23,046 bases of DNA from Spirochaetaceae bacterium (GCA_016342385.1 JAEINM010000011.1:1-23046); one strand, 5' to 3'. Shown: positions 8,329 through 15,775, numbered from the stretch's first letter. Notes: generated from the letters alone by a model not told the origin. Program-made: numbers and translations.

Positions 8329-8796
8329 ATGAAATATTTAATCGGCTTGGGGAATTATCTGATGTTCGATGACAGCATTGGAATCAGAATTATAGAACAT
8401 GTTGTTGAAAATGAACTGGATAAAGAGTTCAGGGCTCTTGATATGTCGGGGAATTCTCTCAATATACTGTCCTACCTTTGCCGGGAAACTGATAAAATAG
8501 TCATAGTCGATACGGCCAATTTGGGTGAGAAGGCGGGCGATTACCGCCTTTTCACTCTTGATGAAGTGGATAGTACAAAACCGATAACGGGGATTACAAG
8601 TCATGAAGACGATATGATTCAGGCCCTCCGTTTTGCCAGAGATAACGGATATTATCTACCGGAAATAGTCTTTATGGGTATTGAGCCTGAAACTGTGAGA
8701 ATGGATTACGGCATTTCTGAAACAATGGAAAAGAGATTTACCCAATATGTTGATGTCGCCATAGAGGAATTGTTATCGCCGAATAAAATCCACTGA
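8329..8796 (+). CDS. Hydrogenase maturation endopeptidase (HycI/HyaD family)
   Basis: A 155-residue protein, the usual size for this protease family. The N-terminus has the diagnostic GLGNYLMFDDSIG (GxGN...DD..G, with the Asp that contacts nickel), followed by DTANLGEKAGDY and SHEDDM, which fit the second and third metal-contact regions. It should cleave the C-terminal tail of the large subunit after nickel insertion. It follows the large subunit by 20 bp with a TAGGAA ribosome site, so it is the last gene of the operon. It ends 8 bp from the convergent radical-SAM gene, with no obvious terminator between them. Confidence 0.92.
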   Translation: MKYLIGLGNYLMFDDSIGIRIIEHVVENELDKEFRALDMSGNSLNILSYLCRETDKIVIVDTANLGEKAGDYRLFTLDEVDSTKPITGITSHEDDMIQALRFARDNGYYLPEIVFMGIEPETVRMDYGISETMEKRFTQYVDVAIEELLSPNKIH

Positions 8797-8804
8797 GACT
8801 TTGC

Positions 8805-9494
8805 TTAATCACCCACACCAAAATCGGTATTGACCCATAAAACGTCGCATTTATCGACATGATTCAGGTACTCATACTCTTGCTGAAACCATTTTATGAG
8901 ATTATAATCAGGTTCAATATCTGTTGAATTCTTTACAAATACGTTCACTGTAAAGTGGTTAAAGTTTCCGGCTGCTATTTCTATATCTTTGGTAATCATC
9001 TCCCGGGTCTGACCTTTTATACCGACCATTAGACAAACAGAGTCAAAATACTCTTTAATCTCATCGATGCTTGTATAACTGATCCCTTTACATAGAATAT
9101 TTTCCCGAAAAGAAGAATTGAAACTCTCTATCCCTGTTTTAACCATTGTCTCGATGGCAAAAAAATTCTTCATCTCCTGAATTTTCTTTCTGTACATCCA
9201 GTGGGATTCGAAAAAGAGAGCTTTTATGGATTTCACCCGGATGATCTCCTTTATTTTTTCAAGGGTCTCCCGGGGTAACTCAAAAATATTCCCGGAGTTG
9301 ATGACTTCGAGCACGCCATATTGTCCTGTTATGTTCTGAAGAACGTCATCATTAATACGGGCATTTGAAACTTCATCAGAAGAATTATCATCTATATAGT
9401 CACAAAAACTGCAACGCCCCCAGCGGCAGGGACTTCCCTTAAGCAAGACAATTTCCCTTGAGATTTTATGTTCTATTACACTATATCTGTTCAT
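8805..9494 (-). CDS. Small radical-SAM protein, possible queuine lyase (QueL-like)
   Basis: A 229-residue protein. Residues 23-31 are CRWGRCSFC, giving C23-x4-C28-x2-C31, an iron-sulfur/SAM motif one residue longer than the canonical Cx3Cx2C. It is followed by CDYIDDNSSDE and strand/helix alternation typical of a partial TIM barrel (VINSGNIFELP, ALFFESHW, VKTGIESFN). It is divergent from the YhhQ-type queuosine-precursor transporter, which lies behind a preQ1 riboswitch. Queuine-salvage radical-SAM lyases occur with that transporter family, so I infer a queuine-to-precursor cleaving role; the sequence alone does not prove it. The start at ATG 9494 is preferred over an in-frame TTG at 9524: neither has a strong ribosome site, but AGGGG lies 11 bp before the ATG. 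Alternative: another radical-SAM tRNA/cofactor enzyme. Confidence 0.7.
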   Translation of the reverse strand: MNRYSVIEHKISREIVLLKGSPCRWGRCSFCDYIDDNSSDEVSNARINDDVLQNITGQYGVLEVINSGNIFELPRETLEKIKEIIRVKSIKALFFESHWMYRKKIQEMKNFFAIETMVKTGIESFNSSFRENILCKGISYTSIDEIKEYFDSVCLMVGIKGQTREMITKDIEIAAGNFNHFTVNVFVKNSTDIEPDYNLIKWFQQEYEYLNHVDKCDVLWVNTDFGVGD

Positions 9495-9514
9495 TCTTTT
9501 CAGAACCCCTATTA

Positions 9515-9533
9515 CTCTCCCCAAAGAGAAGAG
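9515..9533 (-). promoter_or_regulatory. Leader hairpin upstream of the radical-SAM start
   Basis: On the minus strand CTCTTCTC (plus 9526-9533), loop TTT, GGGGAGAG (plus 9515-9522) form an 8-bp stem including two G-U pairs. It lies about 20 bases before ATG 9494 and just ahead of the AGGGG ribosome-site candidate. It does not resemble a preQ1 aptamer. It may be a translation-control hairpin or chance. Confidence 0.3.
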
Positions 9534-9556
9534 GGTATAAACTGATCTACGATCAC

Positions 9557-9585
9557 TTGATATTTATTGCTTTTTACAATATAAA
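9557..9585 (+). promoter_or_regulatory. Sigma-70 promoter for the preQ1-regulated transporter
   Basis: TTGATA (9557-9562) and TATAAA (9580-9585) are separated by exactly 17 bp. The predicted transcript start near 9592 falls just before a 14-bp palindrome (9594-9607) and the riboswitch aptamer. Confidence 0.6.
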
Positions 9586-9608
9586 CTCTATTGCTGTCTA
9601 TAGACAGA

Positions 9609-9645
9609 TGCAGTTCGTAACCATCCTGCAAAACAAAACTAGGAG
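9609..9645 (+). promoter_or_regulatory. preQ1 class-I riboswitch overlapping the ribosome site
   Basis: P1 is TGCAG (9609-9613) paired with CTGCA (9626-9630). The loop TTCGTAACCATC (9614-9625) and the A-rich tail AAACAAAACTAGGAG (9631-9645) fit the preQ1-I aptamer, a very short H-type pseudoknot. C9621 in the AACC segment is the candidate that pairs with preQ1. Loop residues C9616/G9617 can pair with the CTAGG tail, which overlaps the Shine-Dalgarno AGGAG (9641-9645). Ligand binding would therefore hide the ribosome site and repress translation of the transporter starting at 9653. Recognised by pattern from the known family; not folded by computation. Confidence 0.82.
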
Positions 9646-9652
9646 TTCTTTT

Positions 9653-10381
9653 ATGAGTAATTTAATGGTATTTTTAATCTTTGCATTAGTAAACTTTGCA
9701 TTGATTACAGCAGCATACCGATTTTGGGGAAAACAGGGAATACTGGCCTATATAGTCCTCAGTGTTATCGCTGCTAATTTACAGGTGAATAAGGGCGTTT
9801 CTTTTGATTTCGGCCTCTTTGAGCTTGAGGCTACTTTGGGTAATGTCATGTTTGCCGGCATATTTCTGGCTACAGACTTGCTCAATGAGAAATATGGATT
9901 TGCCGCGGCCCGTAAAGCCGTGCTTATTTCAATCTTTGCCAATCTGTCTTTCGTTCTTATTATGTTTATTTCCACAATATTTCAAGGTCTGGATTACAGC
10001 TCGGATTTTACCAGTGCTCTGGATCTTTTCTTTGCCATCAATGGTGGTACTTTAAAAGCCGTATTGGTAGGTAACACAGTCTTTTTTATCAGTCAGAGCC
10101 TTGATGTGTTTGTCTATGCCAAAATTAAAGCGTGGAACAGCAGCAGTAAAACTCTCTGGATTCGGAATAACGGATCTACTTTGATTTCACAGTTAGTCGA
10201 TACGGTGCTGGTAACCCTGGGTTTTGCCTTGGTTGGAATCTTCCCCATGGAGATTGCCGGTTCTGTCATTATTACAACTCTGGTTGTGAAATATATAGCC
10301 GCTTTAGTGGATACCCCTTTCCTTTACCTTATGAATCGCGTTAAAGCGAAAGATTTAGAACCGGTTGTGGTAACAGCTTAA
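9653..10381 (+). CDS. yhhQ: Queuosine-precursor transporter, YhhQ/VUT family
   Basis: A 242-residue integral membrane protein with about six or seven hydrophobic segments (for example 4-22, 29-42, 62-76, 88-110, 132-147, 183-198, 200-220). Family blocks are ATDLLNEKYG (73-82), SQSLDVFVYAKIK (147-159), RNNGST (171-176) and SQLVDT (179-184). Family members take up preQ0/preQ1 or queuine-type precursors for tRNA queuosine. The start at ATG 9653 is chosen because AGGAG at 9641-9645 lies 7 bp before it and the upstream in-frame extension to 9458 runs across the promoter and riboswitch. The preQ1-I riboswitch immediately upstream supports precursor transport and feedback control. Divergent radical-SAM gene suggests a salvage cassette. 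No queC/D/E/F or tgt genes are in the window. Confidence 0.88.
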   Translation: MSNLMVFLIFALVNFALITAAYRFWGKQGILAYIVLSVIAANLQVNKGVSFDFGLFELEATLGNVMFAGIFLATDLLNEKYGFAAARKAVLISIFANLSFVLIMFISTIFQGLDYSSDFTSALDLFFAINGGTLKAVLVGNTVFFISQSLDVFVYAKIKAWNSSSKTLWIRNNGSTLISQLVDTVLVTLGFALVGIFPMEIAGSVIITTLVVKYIAALVDTPFLYLMNRVKAKDLEPVVVTA

Positions 10382-10393
10382 TTCATTTAATCG

Positions 10394-10448
10394 GCAGGAA
10401 GAAAGATTCCTGCAATCAATAACCGGAGAGGGGATACCTCCCCGGTTT
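10394..10448 (+). terminator. Tandem hairpins after the transporter gene
   Basis: GCAGGAA (10394-10400) pairs with TTCCTGC (10407-10413). A second, GC-rich hairpin has AACCGG (10421-10426) with CCGGTT (10443-10448) and an inner GAGG/CCTC. The following sequence is only moderately T-rich (TATTTAT), so termination may be partial. Confidence 0.45.
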
Positions 10449-10484
10449 ATTTATAATATCCGCACTATTGAAACGAGCTGTAAT

Positions 10485-10527
10485 TGGAGAGAAATCTCCA
10501 TTTCAAAAATACTCTGTTTGGAGATTT
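10485..10527 (+). promoter_or_regulatory. Overlapping, mutually exclusive hairpins before the Cache gene
   Basis: TGGAGA (10485-10490) pairs with TCTCCA (10495-10500) around a GAAA loop. Alternatively AAATCTCCA (10492-10500) pairs over 9 bp with TGGAGATTT (10519-10527). Both cannot form at once because they share TCTCCA. The region lies about 40-80 bases before the ATG at 10565, in the leader of that gene if transcribed from upstream. Confidence 0.4.
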
Positions 10528-10564
10528 GTAAATCATAACTTAATAATCTAAAATTTTAACTGAT

Positions 10565-11890
10565 ATGAGATCAATAACAAGGAAAAGTATCCGAACTATT
10601 TATTACATAATAACTCTATTAACGCTCATTATTATTGCATTGGTCCTTTTTGTTTCATATATATCGAAAACTTTTGATAGAACAGAAAAAAATTATACAC
10701 TTTTGGAAGAAAGTATCATAAATCAGAAAAAAAAATATCTTCAATCAGTGATTTTCCAGAGTATAACCAAAATTGATACATTGACAGAAGTGATGTCAGA
10801 ATCATATTTATCTACTGCCGAGTTGTTAAGTGAGAATATAGCACAGGTAATTATAAGCAATGAAAGAGAGAGTGTTACTTCCATTCTTTCAGACAAGCTC
10901 CAATCTTTATCATTAGATTTCCCAATGGGGAGTTTTCAATATGTAATCTTCTACGATAAGGAAATTCTTTATTCTTTGGAGAGCAACAAACCGTCAATAA
11001 TAGATGAGAGCAATTCAGCGAAGATAAAATCTATCTTGGAGTACAAAGATTATAAAATTATTGTATACATTTCAAATGAAGATTTTACCAATGAAATTCA
11101 ACAAGATGCAGCTGATTGGATCAGGAAAATTAGCCTACCAGATGATGAGTATATCTGGATAAACCAAATTATTAACTTTGAAGGGGGTGACGATTACGCC
11201 ATACGCCTTGTCCACCCCAATTTGCCCGATACGGAAGGGATGTTTTTATCTACTTCTATTGAAGACATTAAGGGAAATAAACCATATTTAGAAGAGCTGA
11301 ATGGTATTAATGAAAAGGGAGAAGTTTTTTTTGAGTATTATTTCAAAAAGATGAATTCTGACAAGATATCTCACAAGCTAACATATGCTAAATTGTATAA
11401 GGAATTTAACTGGGTTATTGCGACAGGTGTTTACCTTGATGATATTGCAATGATTGTTTCCAATGATAAGGAATTAATCCAAAAAGAGCTCAACAGAGAA
11501 ATTCTGGTTTTAGCTCTCTTTATTCTGATTATTCTGTCCTTTGCTGTTCTGGGACTTATTAGTTTTGAGAAAAAAATAAGCAATCTTCTTTTATTAAAAA
11601 ATCAGGAGTTAGAAAAAACTAACCGTACTTTATCGGAAACTATGGAACAGTACAAAAGTGTCAACAGTGAACTTCAGAATTCTTTAGACGAAATTAGAAC
11701 TCTGAACGGCTTATTACCCATTTGTGCTCATTGTAAAAAAATAAAAGATGAGAAAGGTTATTGGAATCAGATAGAATCATATATAGAGTCTCACACTGAT
11801 GCTTTATTTAGTCATGGGCTATGTGAGAGCTGTGCACAAGAATTATATGGTGATAAAAAATGGTACAAGAAGAATAAAAAATCCCAATAA
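10565..11890 (+). CDS. Membrane Cache-domain sensor with C-terminal cysteine module, no output domain
   Basis: A 441-residue protein. TM1 is about residues 12-34 and TM2 about 313-333, enclosing an extracytoplasmic sensor. Its distal part (YIWINQ..., VHPNLPDTEG, KLTYAKLYKEFNWVIATGVYLDDI) is a typical Cache ligand-binding fold for small molecules. A coiled coil follows (about 335-380). The C-terminal module has C387-AH-C390 (PICAHCKKIKDEKGYW) and C420-ES-C423 (SHGLCESCAQELY), a likely C2C2 zinc site that I know as a recurrent C-terminal tail of bacterial signalling proteins. No histidine kinase, GGDEF, EAL, MCP or HAMP region is present. No Shine-Dalgarno is visible before ATG 10565, and its codon use looks more AT-rich than the hydrogenase genes. 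Lies directly before two MCP genes. Confidence 0.8.
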   Translation: MRSITRKSIRTIYYIITLLTLIIIALVLFVSYISKTFDRTEKNYTLLEESIINQKKKYLQSVIFQSITKIDTLTEVMSESYLSTAELLSENIAQVIISNERESVTSILSDKLQSLSLDFPMGSFQYVIFYDKEILYSLESNKPSIIDESNSAKIKSILEYKDYKIIVYISNEDFTNEIQQDAADWIRKISLPDDEYIWINQIINFEGGDDYAIRLVHPNLPDTEGMFLSTSIEDIKGNKPYLEELNGINEKGEVFFEYYFKKMNSDKISHKLTYAKLYKEFNWVIATGVYLDDIAMIVSNDKELIQKELNREILVLALFILIILSFAVLGLISFEKKISNLLLLKNQELEKTNRTLSETMEQYKSVNSELQNSLDEIRTLNGLLPICAHCKKIKDEKGYWNQIESYIESHTDALFSHGLCESCAQELYGDKKWYKKNKKSQ

Positions 11891-11945
11891 AAAATCTCCC
11901 TTCGAAGTTCGTGTTCATGGTAAAAAGATATTATTAAATTGGAAA

Positions 11946-11971
11946 TAAATATTTAGCTATAAAAACGATAG
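11946..11971 (+). promoter_or_regulatory. Weak sigma-28-like promoter upstream of the first MCP
   Basis: TAAATATT (11946-11953) resembles the -35 TAAAGTTT, and AACGATAG (11964-11971) resembles the -10 GCCGATAA, with a 10-bp rather than 11-bp spacer. It is about 100 bp before the start at 12072. Confidence 0.3.
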
Positions 11972-12071
11972 AGGGTCATATGTGAAAAACAAAGAAGAGC
12001 CATAAGAAGTCTTCTTGTTCTCTCATATTATACCTGTTAATATATAACTATTATTTAATACAGGAAAACAT

Positions 12072-13682
12072 ATGAAAGAAATAATTGAGAGATTGCTACT
12101 AAAAAGATATAAAAATGACGGAATTGCTGAATCCTACAGCCAGGCAAAATCTCAGGTTTATATTTTATTGTTTCTGAATCTTATCATGTCCCTTCTGTTC
12201 TTTGTAATCAATACGCCCTTTATACGAATTGCATTGGCTTGTATATTTATCTCCAACCTGGTTTTACTGTTTCTGATACACAGAGGAAAGCACATCCTCT
12301 CCGGATTTGTAGCTATTGCCATGCTCTCCCTTATGTTTGCTTTCATGATTCTGGGAACTGAATATAAGTTCGTCTATGAAGTTTATATGATGACTGGTCT
12401 TCAGTTATTTATAATGATTATCTCTCTACTCATTACGACCAGAAGGCTCCATGTTCTTTTCCCCATGTTCATCGGCTCTTTTTCTACGGTTTATATCTTT
12501 TTTTTCAGGGCTCTGCCCGCACAGTTATCCGGAATGAATCCCGATGTAGACGATTATTTCATTTCTCTGTCCATAATACTGTTCTCCGGTTTTATTGTCA
12601 TGGGGACAAATCTGAGAGGACGCCGTCTTTTGAAGGCAGTCGAAACAGAGCTTGATAAAAACCGCAGTAAAACAGAAAAACTGGAATCAATTATTGAAGA
12701 CTTGAAAAGCGGCTTTAGCACGGGGGAAAAACTGATTGATTCATCAAACCTGGTTTCCCGGTTTGTCGACGAGATTAGAACCAATATTGAATCTGCCCGT
12801 GACGAGATTAATAATCTCTCTATTTCAGTCATCAGGTTGAATACGGCCAGTGATACAATCCGGGAATCATCGGATTCTGTCTCAAAAGCTGTAGAGAATC
12901 AATCAGCTATCATCGAGGAATCATCTTCTGCCGTTACAGAAATGGCGGTTTCTATCGAAAATATCTCTCATATTGCCAATGAGAGGAGGAAGGTCATTGA
13001 AAGGCTTTCCTCCGGCTCCAAAGTGGCTGGAGATGCCATAGAAAGTGCCTCAAATTCCATGGCTCATCTGAAGAACCTTATTTCTTCTATGGAAGAGATA
13101 AATAATGTTATCAATAGCATTGCCGAGCAGACCAGTCTTCTGGCTATGAATGCCGCTATTGAAGCTGCCCATGCAGGGGAAGCCGGGAAAGGCTTTGCCG
13201 TTGTTGCCGAGGAGGTCCGTAAACTTTCGGAGAATTCGGCGGAAAATGTTCAATTAATATCGGGGCAGCTCATAGACCTGCATGATTCCATTACTACCGC
13301 CAGTGATCTGAATATGACAGCTTATCAAGCCTACGAGGAAATTAGTACAGATATTGTCCAGGTTGTCAGTGGAATGGATGAGATTATCTACAGTGTAAAT
13401 GAACTTTCCGAAGGAACATCGGAAATCAATAAAGGAACATCCCAGTCGGTTGACTCCACAGCAGATGTCAGAGATGGTTTTCTTATGGTCAATGATCGAA
13501 TTCAGGAGATCTCCAGCGCTCTGGCCGTGTTGGATAAATCCTCCGGTTCAGCTCTTGGTTCAGTTGAGGACACTATTAGAAAACTGGCCATGGTCCAAAA
13601 TGAAGCGGAGACTATGAAATCCATCGGTCAGCTCAATGGGGAAAACCTGAAGACTCTGGGCGGGAGATTAGCATCTATATAA
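12072..13682 (+). CDS. Methyl-accepting chemotaxis protein with six-TM membrane sensor, no HAMP
   Basis: A 536-residue chemoreceptor. Six hydrophobic helices lie at about 29-47, 52-72, 75-95, 104-122, 126-147 and 162-181, with short loops and no large periplasmic domain, so sensing is likely within or through the membrane. The cytoplasmic coiled coil follows directly from about 190, with no recognisable HAMP. The conserved hairpin tip is at about 350-385 (EQTSLLAMNAAIEAAHAGE, GKGFAVVAEEVRKL), which contacts CheA and CheW. The C-terminus ends GRLASI, without an NWETF-type tether for CheR/CheB. The start has CAGGAAAA as ribosome site. The signal is unknown; energy or membrane-state sensing is one inference from the architecture. 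Confidence 0.93.
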   Translation: MKEIIERLLLKRYKNDGIAESYSQAKSQVYILLFLNLIMSLLFFVINTPFIRIALACIFISNLVLLFLIHRGKHILSGFVAIAMLSLMFAFMILGTEYKFVYEVYMMTGLQLFIMIISLLITTRRLHVLFPMFIGSFSTVYIFFFRALPAQLSGMNPDVDDYFISLSIILFSGFIVMGTNLRGRRLLKAVETELDKNRSKTEKLESIIEDLKSGFSTGEKLIDSSNLVSRFVDEIRTNIESARDEINNLSISVIRLNTASDTIRESSDSVSKAVENQSAIIEESSSAVTEMAVSIENISHIANERRKVIERLSSGSKVAGDAIESASNSMAHLKNLISSMEEINNVINSIAEQTSLLAMNAAIEAAHAGEAGKGFAVVAEEVRKLSENSAENVQLISGQLIDLHDSITTASDLNMTAYQAYEEISTDIVQVVSGMDEIIYSVNELSEGTSEINKGTSQSVDSTADVRDGFLMVNDRIQEISSALAVLDKSSGSALGSVEDTIRKLAMVQNEAETMKSIGQLNGENLKTLGGRLASI

Positions 13683-13750
13683 AAGTTGTAGGCGAAATCC
13701 TGAAAATCATATATATTATTATAACAAAGCGGTAAGAGTGACATCTTTTT

Positions 13751-13777
13751 TTATTTTCAAAACTAATATACCGATAA
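13751..13777 (+). promoter_or_regulatory. Candidate sigma-28 (FliA) promoter for the second MCP
   Basis: ACCGATAA (13770-13777) differs by one base from the sigma-28 -10 consensus GCCGATAA. The upstream TTATTTTC/TTTATTTT stretch is a poor to fair -35 at 11-12 bp spacing. It is 45 bp before the ATG at 13823, a sensible distance. Confidence 0.42.
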
Positions 13778-13822
13778 GAGAGTAAATAGCATATTAATAA
13801 GTATCATATACAAGGGACGTTA

Positions 13823-15667
13823 ATGAAAATAAGAACCAAACTATTAATCTTAATCATATCTATGCTTGCGGCAATGATTATCTCAATGGCAGTTTACATT
13901 GGGTTTCAAATTGTTATAGGAGTAACTGAAAAAGAAAAAAGTGAACTCTTGTCATTAAAAGATGCGATTCAGGAAGAACATATACAAATTCAAAAATTCT
14001 TTTTCGATAGAACCACTGTCCTTTACCAGCTTGAAAGTTTTGAAGAATCTATTGTAGAAAAAGAAAAGGTTCTGGCCAGAGTTAATAAGATTTCACTTCT
14101 ACCTAAAATGCATAATAACATAGCAAAAGCATTAGACAGTATATTGCTATTAGATGATATTCAGAAAAAGAATCAGGAGAAGGTAAAAAAGAGTTTAGAT
14201 GAATTGTTAATTGTAGTTGAAAATGTTTTTGGTTTTACAAATAGTTTCAAAATTAATGATATCAATTCTGAATTTTCCAAAAGCAGGCCTGATTATAATA
14301 AATTACTCTTTGCTGTAAATACAGCTAAAACTGAGATTTCCGGTCTGGAAGTCGGGCTTGAGGGTTCAGAAAATGTTCTGGACGAACAGTATCAGATAAT
14401 CAATAAACAAATCTCAGCCCTAAAAAGAACGGGATATTTTATAACAGCCGGATTTGTCATAATCGTTATTATACTATCAGTTTTCATTGCTTTTATTACG
14501 GCCGGAAGAATAGCCCGATCTGTTTTAACTCTAGAAGCCAGTCTCACAACTATGGCATCGGGAGATCTTACTAAAGATATAGAAGCCACATCGAAAGATG
14601 AAATAGGGAATTTGAGTAATGAGATGAGTACCTTTCAAAGAGGGTTGAATGAATCGTTAAACAGATTAAAGAATTTTTCCAATGTGAGTCGAGATGCGAA
14701 AGAGGAACTGATAGCAACCGCATCGGAAACAACTGCAGCAGCAGTGGAGATCTCCGCCAACATCAGTTCTATTAATACGCAGATGTCCACATTGGACAAG
14801 AACATCTCTCAATCAAACAGAGAGGCTCTTGATATCTCTTCATTTACAAATGAATTAAGCGAACATATTGTTGAACAGACTGTCATGGTTGAAGAATCAA
14901 CGGCTTCAATAACAGAAATGATAGCCTCTATCGAGAATGTCTCGCGACTGACCGATAAAAATCAGGAAATTATTAAATCTCTTGTCGATACGGCCAACGA
15001 AGGGGACCATAAGTTAAAAGAGACAACAGATCTTATAGAAAATATTAATTCATCGGTAAACGAGATTAACAGTATGGCCGGTATTATCCAGAGTATTTCA
15101 GCCCAGACTAATCTTCTCGCCATGAATGCGGCGATTGAAGCTGCACATGCAGGAGATCAGGGGAAAGGATTTGCCGTTGTTGCTGATGAGATTCGAAAGC
15201 TGGCCGAAGCTTCTGCCAATAATACAAAAGAGATTACTAAAAATCTTAAAGAGATCATCGGCCGGATAGAAAGTGCCTCCCATTCCGGTAAGAGTACAAA
15301 AGAGGCTTTTAATAATATCAATGATAATATTAAAGGAGTATCTGATGCCCTGCTAACAGTCTCTTCCAGTACTTCAGAGTTAAACGTGGGGGGGAAACAG
15401 ATTCTGGAAGCCATGGCCAGTTTGACAGATATTTCTTCTCTGGTTAAAGAAAAATCGCAAGTGGTGAAAAATGGAGCTGAATCTGTGAATGGTATAATGG
15501 GGCAGGTTTCAGATATTTCCAGTATGGTTACAAATGCTATAACTGAAGTCAATATCGGCTTTAACGAAGTGACTGAAGCGGTAACGGGACTGAAACAAAT
15601 CTCCGATAGGGTAGGTTCAGTGAGTGAAGAACTGAATAAGGAAGTTAATCATTTTAAAACTACCTGA
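13823..15667 (+). CDS. Methyl-accepting chemotaxis protein (TM-sensor-TM-HAMP-signalling)
   Basis: A 614-residue receptor of classical layout. TM1 is about residues 7-30. The extracytoplasmic sensor (about 31-200) is helical and heptad-rich, consistent with a four-helix-bundle type, with no clear Cache motif. TM2 is about 203-227, followed by a HAMP at about 228-281 (AGRIARSVLTLEASLTTMA; KDEIGNLSNEMS). The signalling tip is at about 426-463 (AQTNLLAMNAAIEAAHAGD, GKGFAVVADEIRKLAE). It should form dimers that control CheA through CheW. There is no C-terminal pentapeptide tether. The start is supported by AAGGGACG just before ATG 13823. A strong terminator follows the stop. Ligand unknown. Confidence 0.94.
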   Translation: MKIRTKLLILIISMLAAMIISMAVYIGFQIVIGVTEKEKSELLSLKDAIQEEHIQIQKFFFDRTTVLYQLESFEESIVEKEKVLARVNKISLLPKMHNNIAKALDSILLLDDIQKKNQEKVKKSLDELLIVVENVFGFTNSFKINDINSEFSKSRPDYNKLLFAVNTAKTEISGLEVGLEGSENVLDEQYQIINKQISALKRTGYFITAGFVIIVIILSVFIAFITAGRIARSVLTLEASLTTMASGDLTKDIEATSKDEIGNLSNEMSTFQRGLNESLNRLKNFSNVSRDAKEELIATASETTAAAVEISANISSINTQMSTLDKNISQSNREALDISSFTNELSEHIVEQTVMVEESTASITEMIASIENVSRLTDKNQEIIKSLVDTANEGDHKLKETTDLIENINSSVNEINSMAGIIQSISAQTNLLAMNAAIEAAHAGDQGKGFAVVADEIRKLAEASANNTKEITKNLKEIIGRIESASHSGKSTKEAFNNINDNIKGVSDALLTVSSSTSELNVGGKQILEAMASLTDISSLVKEKSQVVKNGAESVNGIMGQVSDISSMVTNAITEVNIGFNEVTEAVTGLKQISDRVGSVSEELNKEVNHFKTT

Positions 15668-15691
15668 TCTCGAGTCTTAAAGGGTAATTAA

Positions 15692-15719
15692 TTGTTCTTT
15701 GAGGATCCGTCTCTATACT
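15692..15719 (+). promoter_or_regulatory. Candidate promoter of the ABC operon, embedded in the upstream terminator
   Basis: TTGTTC (15692-15697) and TATACT (15714-15719) are 16 bp apart. The -10 lies in the left arm of the terminator stem. Predicted initiation near 15726 falls in the hairpin loop, so the new RNA would lack the left arm and escape termination. Confidence 0.45.
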
Positions 15720-15751
15720 TTTTTAAATGAAAGTATAGAGACGGTTTTTTT
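15707..15751 (+). terminator. Strong intrinsic terminator after the second MCP
   Basis: A perfect 15-bp stem: CCGTCTCTATACTTT (15707-15721) with AAAGTATAGAGACGG (15730-15744), an 8-base loop, then seven T residues (15745-15751). It ends only 24 bp before the ABC ATPase start at 15776. Confidence 0.93.
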
Positions 15752-15775
15752 ATAAAGGGAAAAAAGTAATTCCTA

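Noticed and set aside
9594..9607. Perfect palindrome as a recombination or attachment site
   Set aside because: It lies in the 5' leader just after the promoter and before a riboswitch, with no integrase gene or repeated copy in the window.
9458..9652. Longer start for the transporter
   Set aside because: It would translate through the promoter and riboswitch and overlap the divergent radical-SAM start; ATG 9653 has a proper ribosome site.
15157..15552. Antisense frame in the second MCP
   Set aside because: It lies opposite the conserved signalling tip and encodes nothing recognisable.
15668..15775. Purine riboswitch upstream of the importer operon
   Set aside because: None of the conserved purine-aptamer junction or loop sequences is visible; the strong hairpin is an ordinary terminator.
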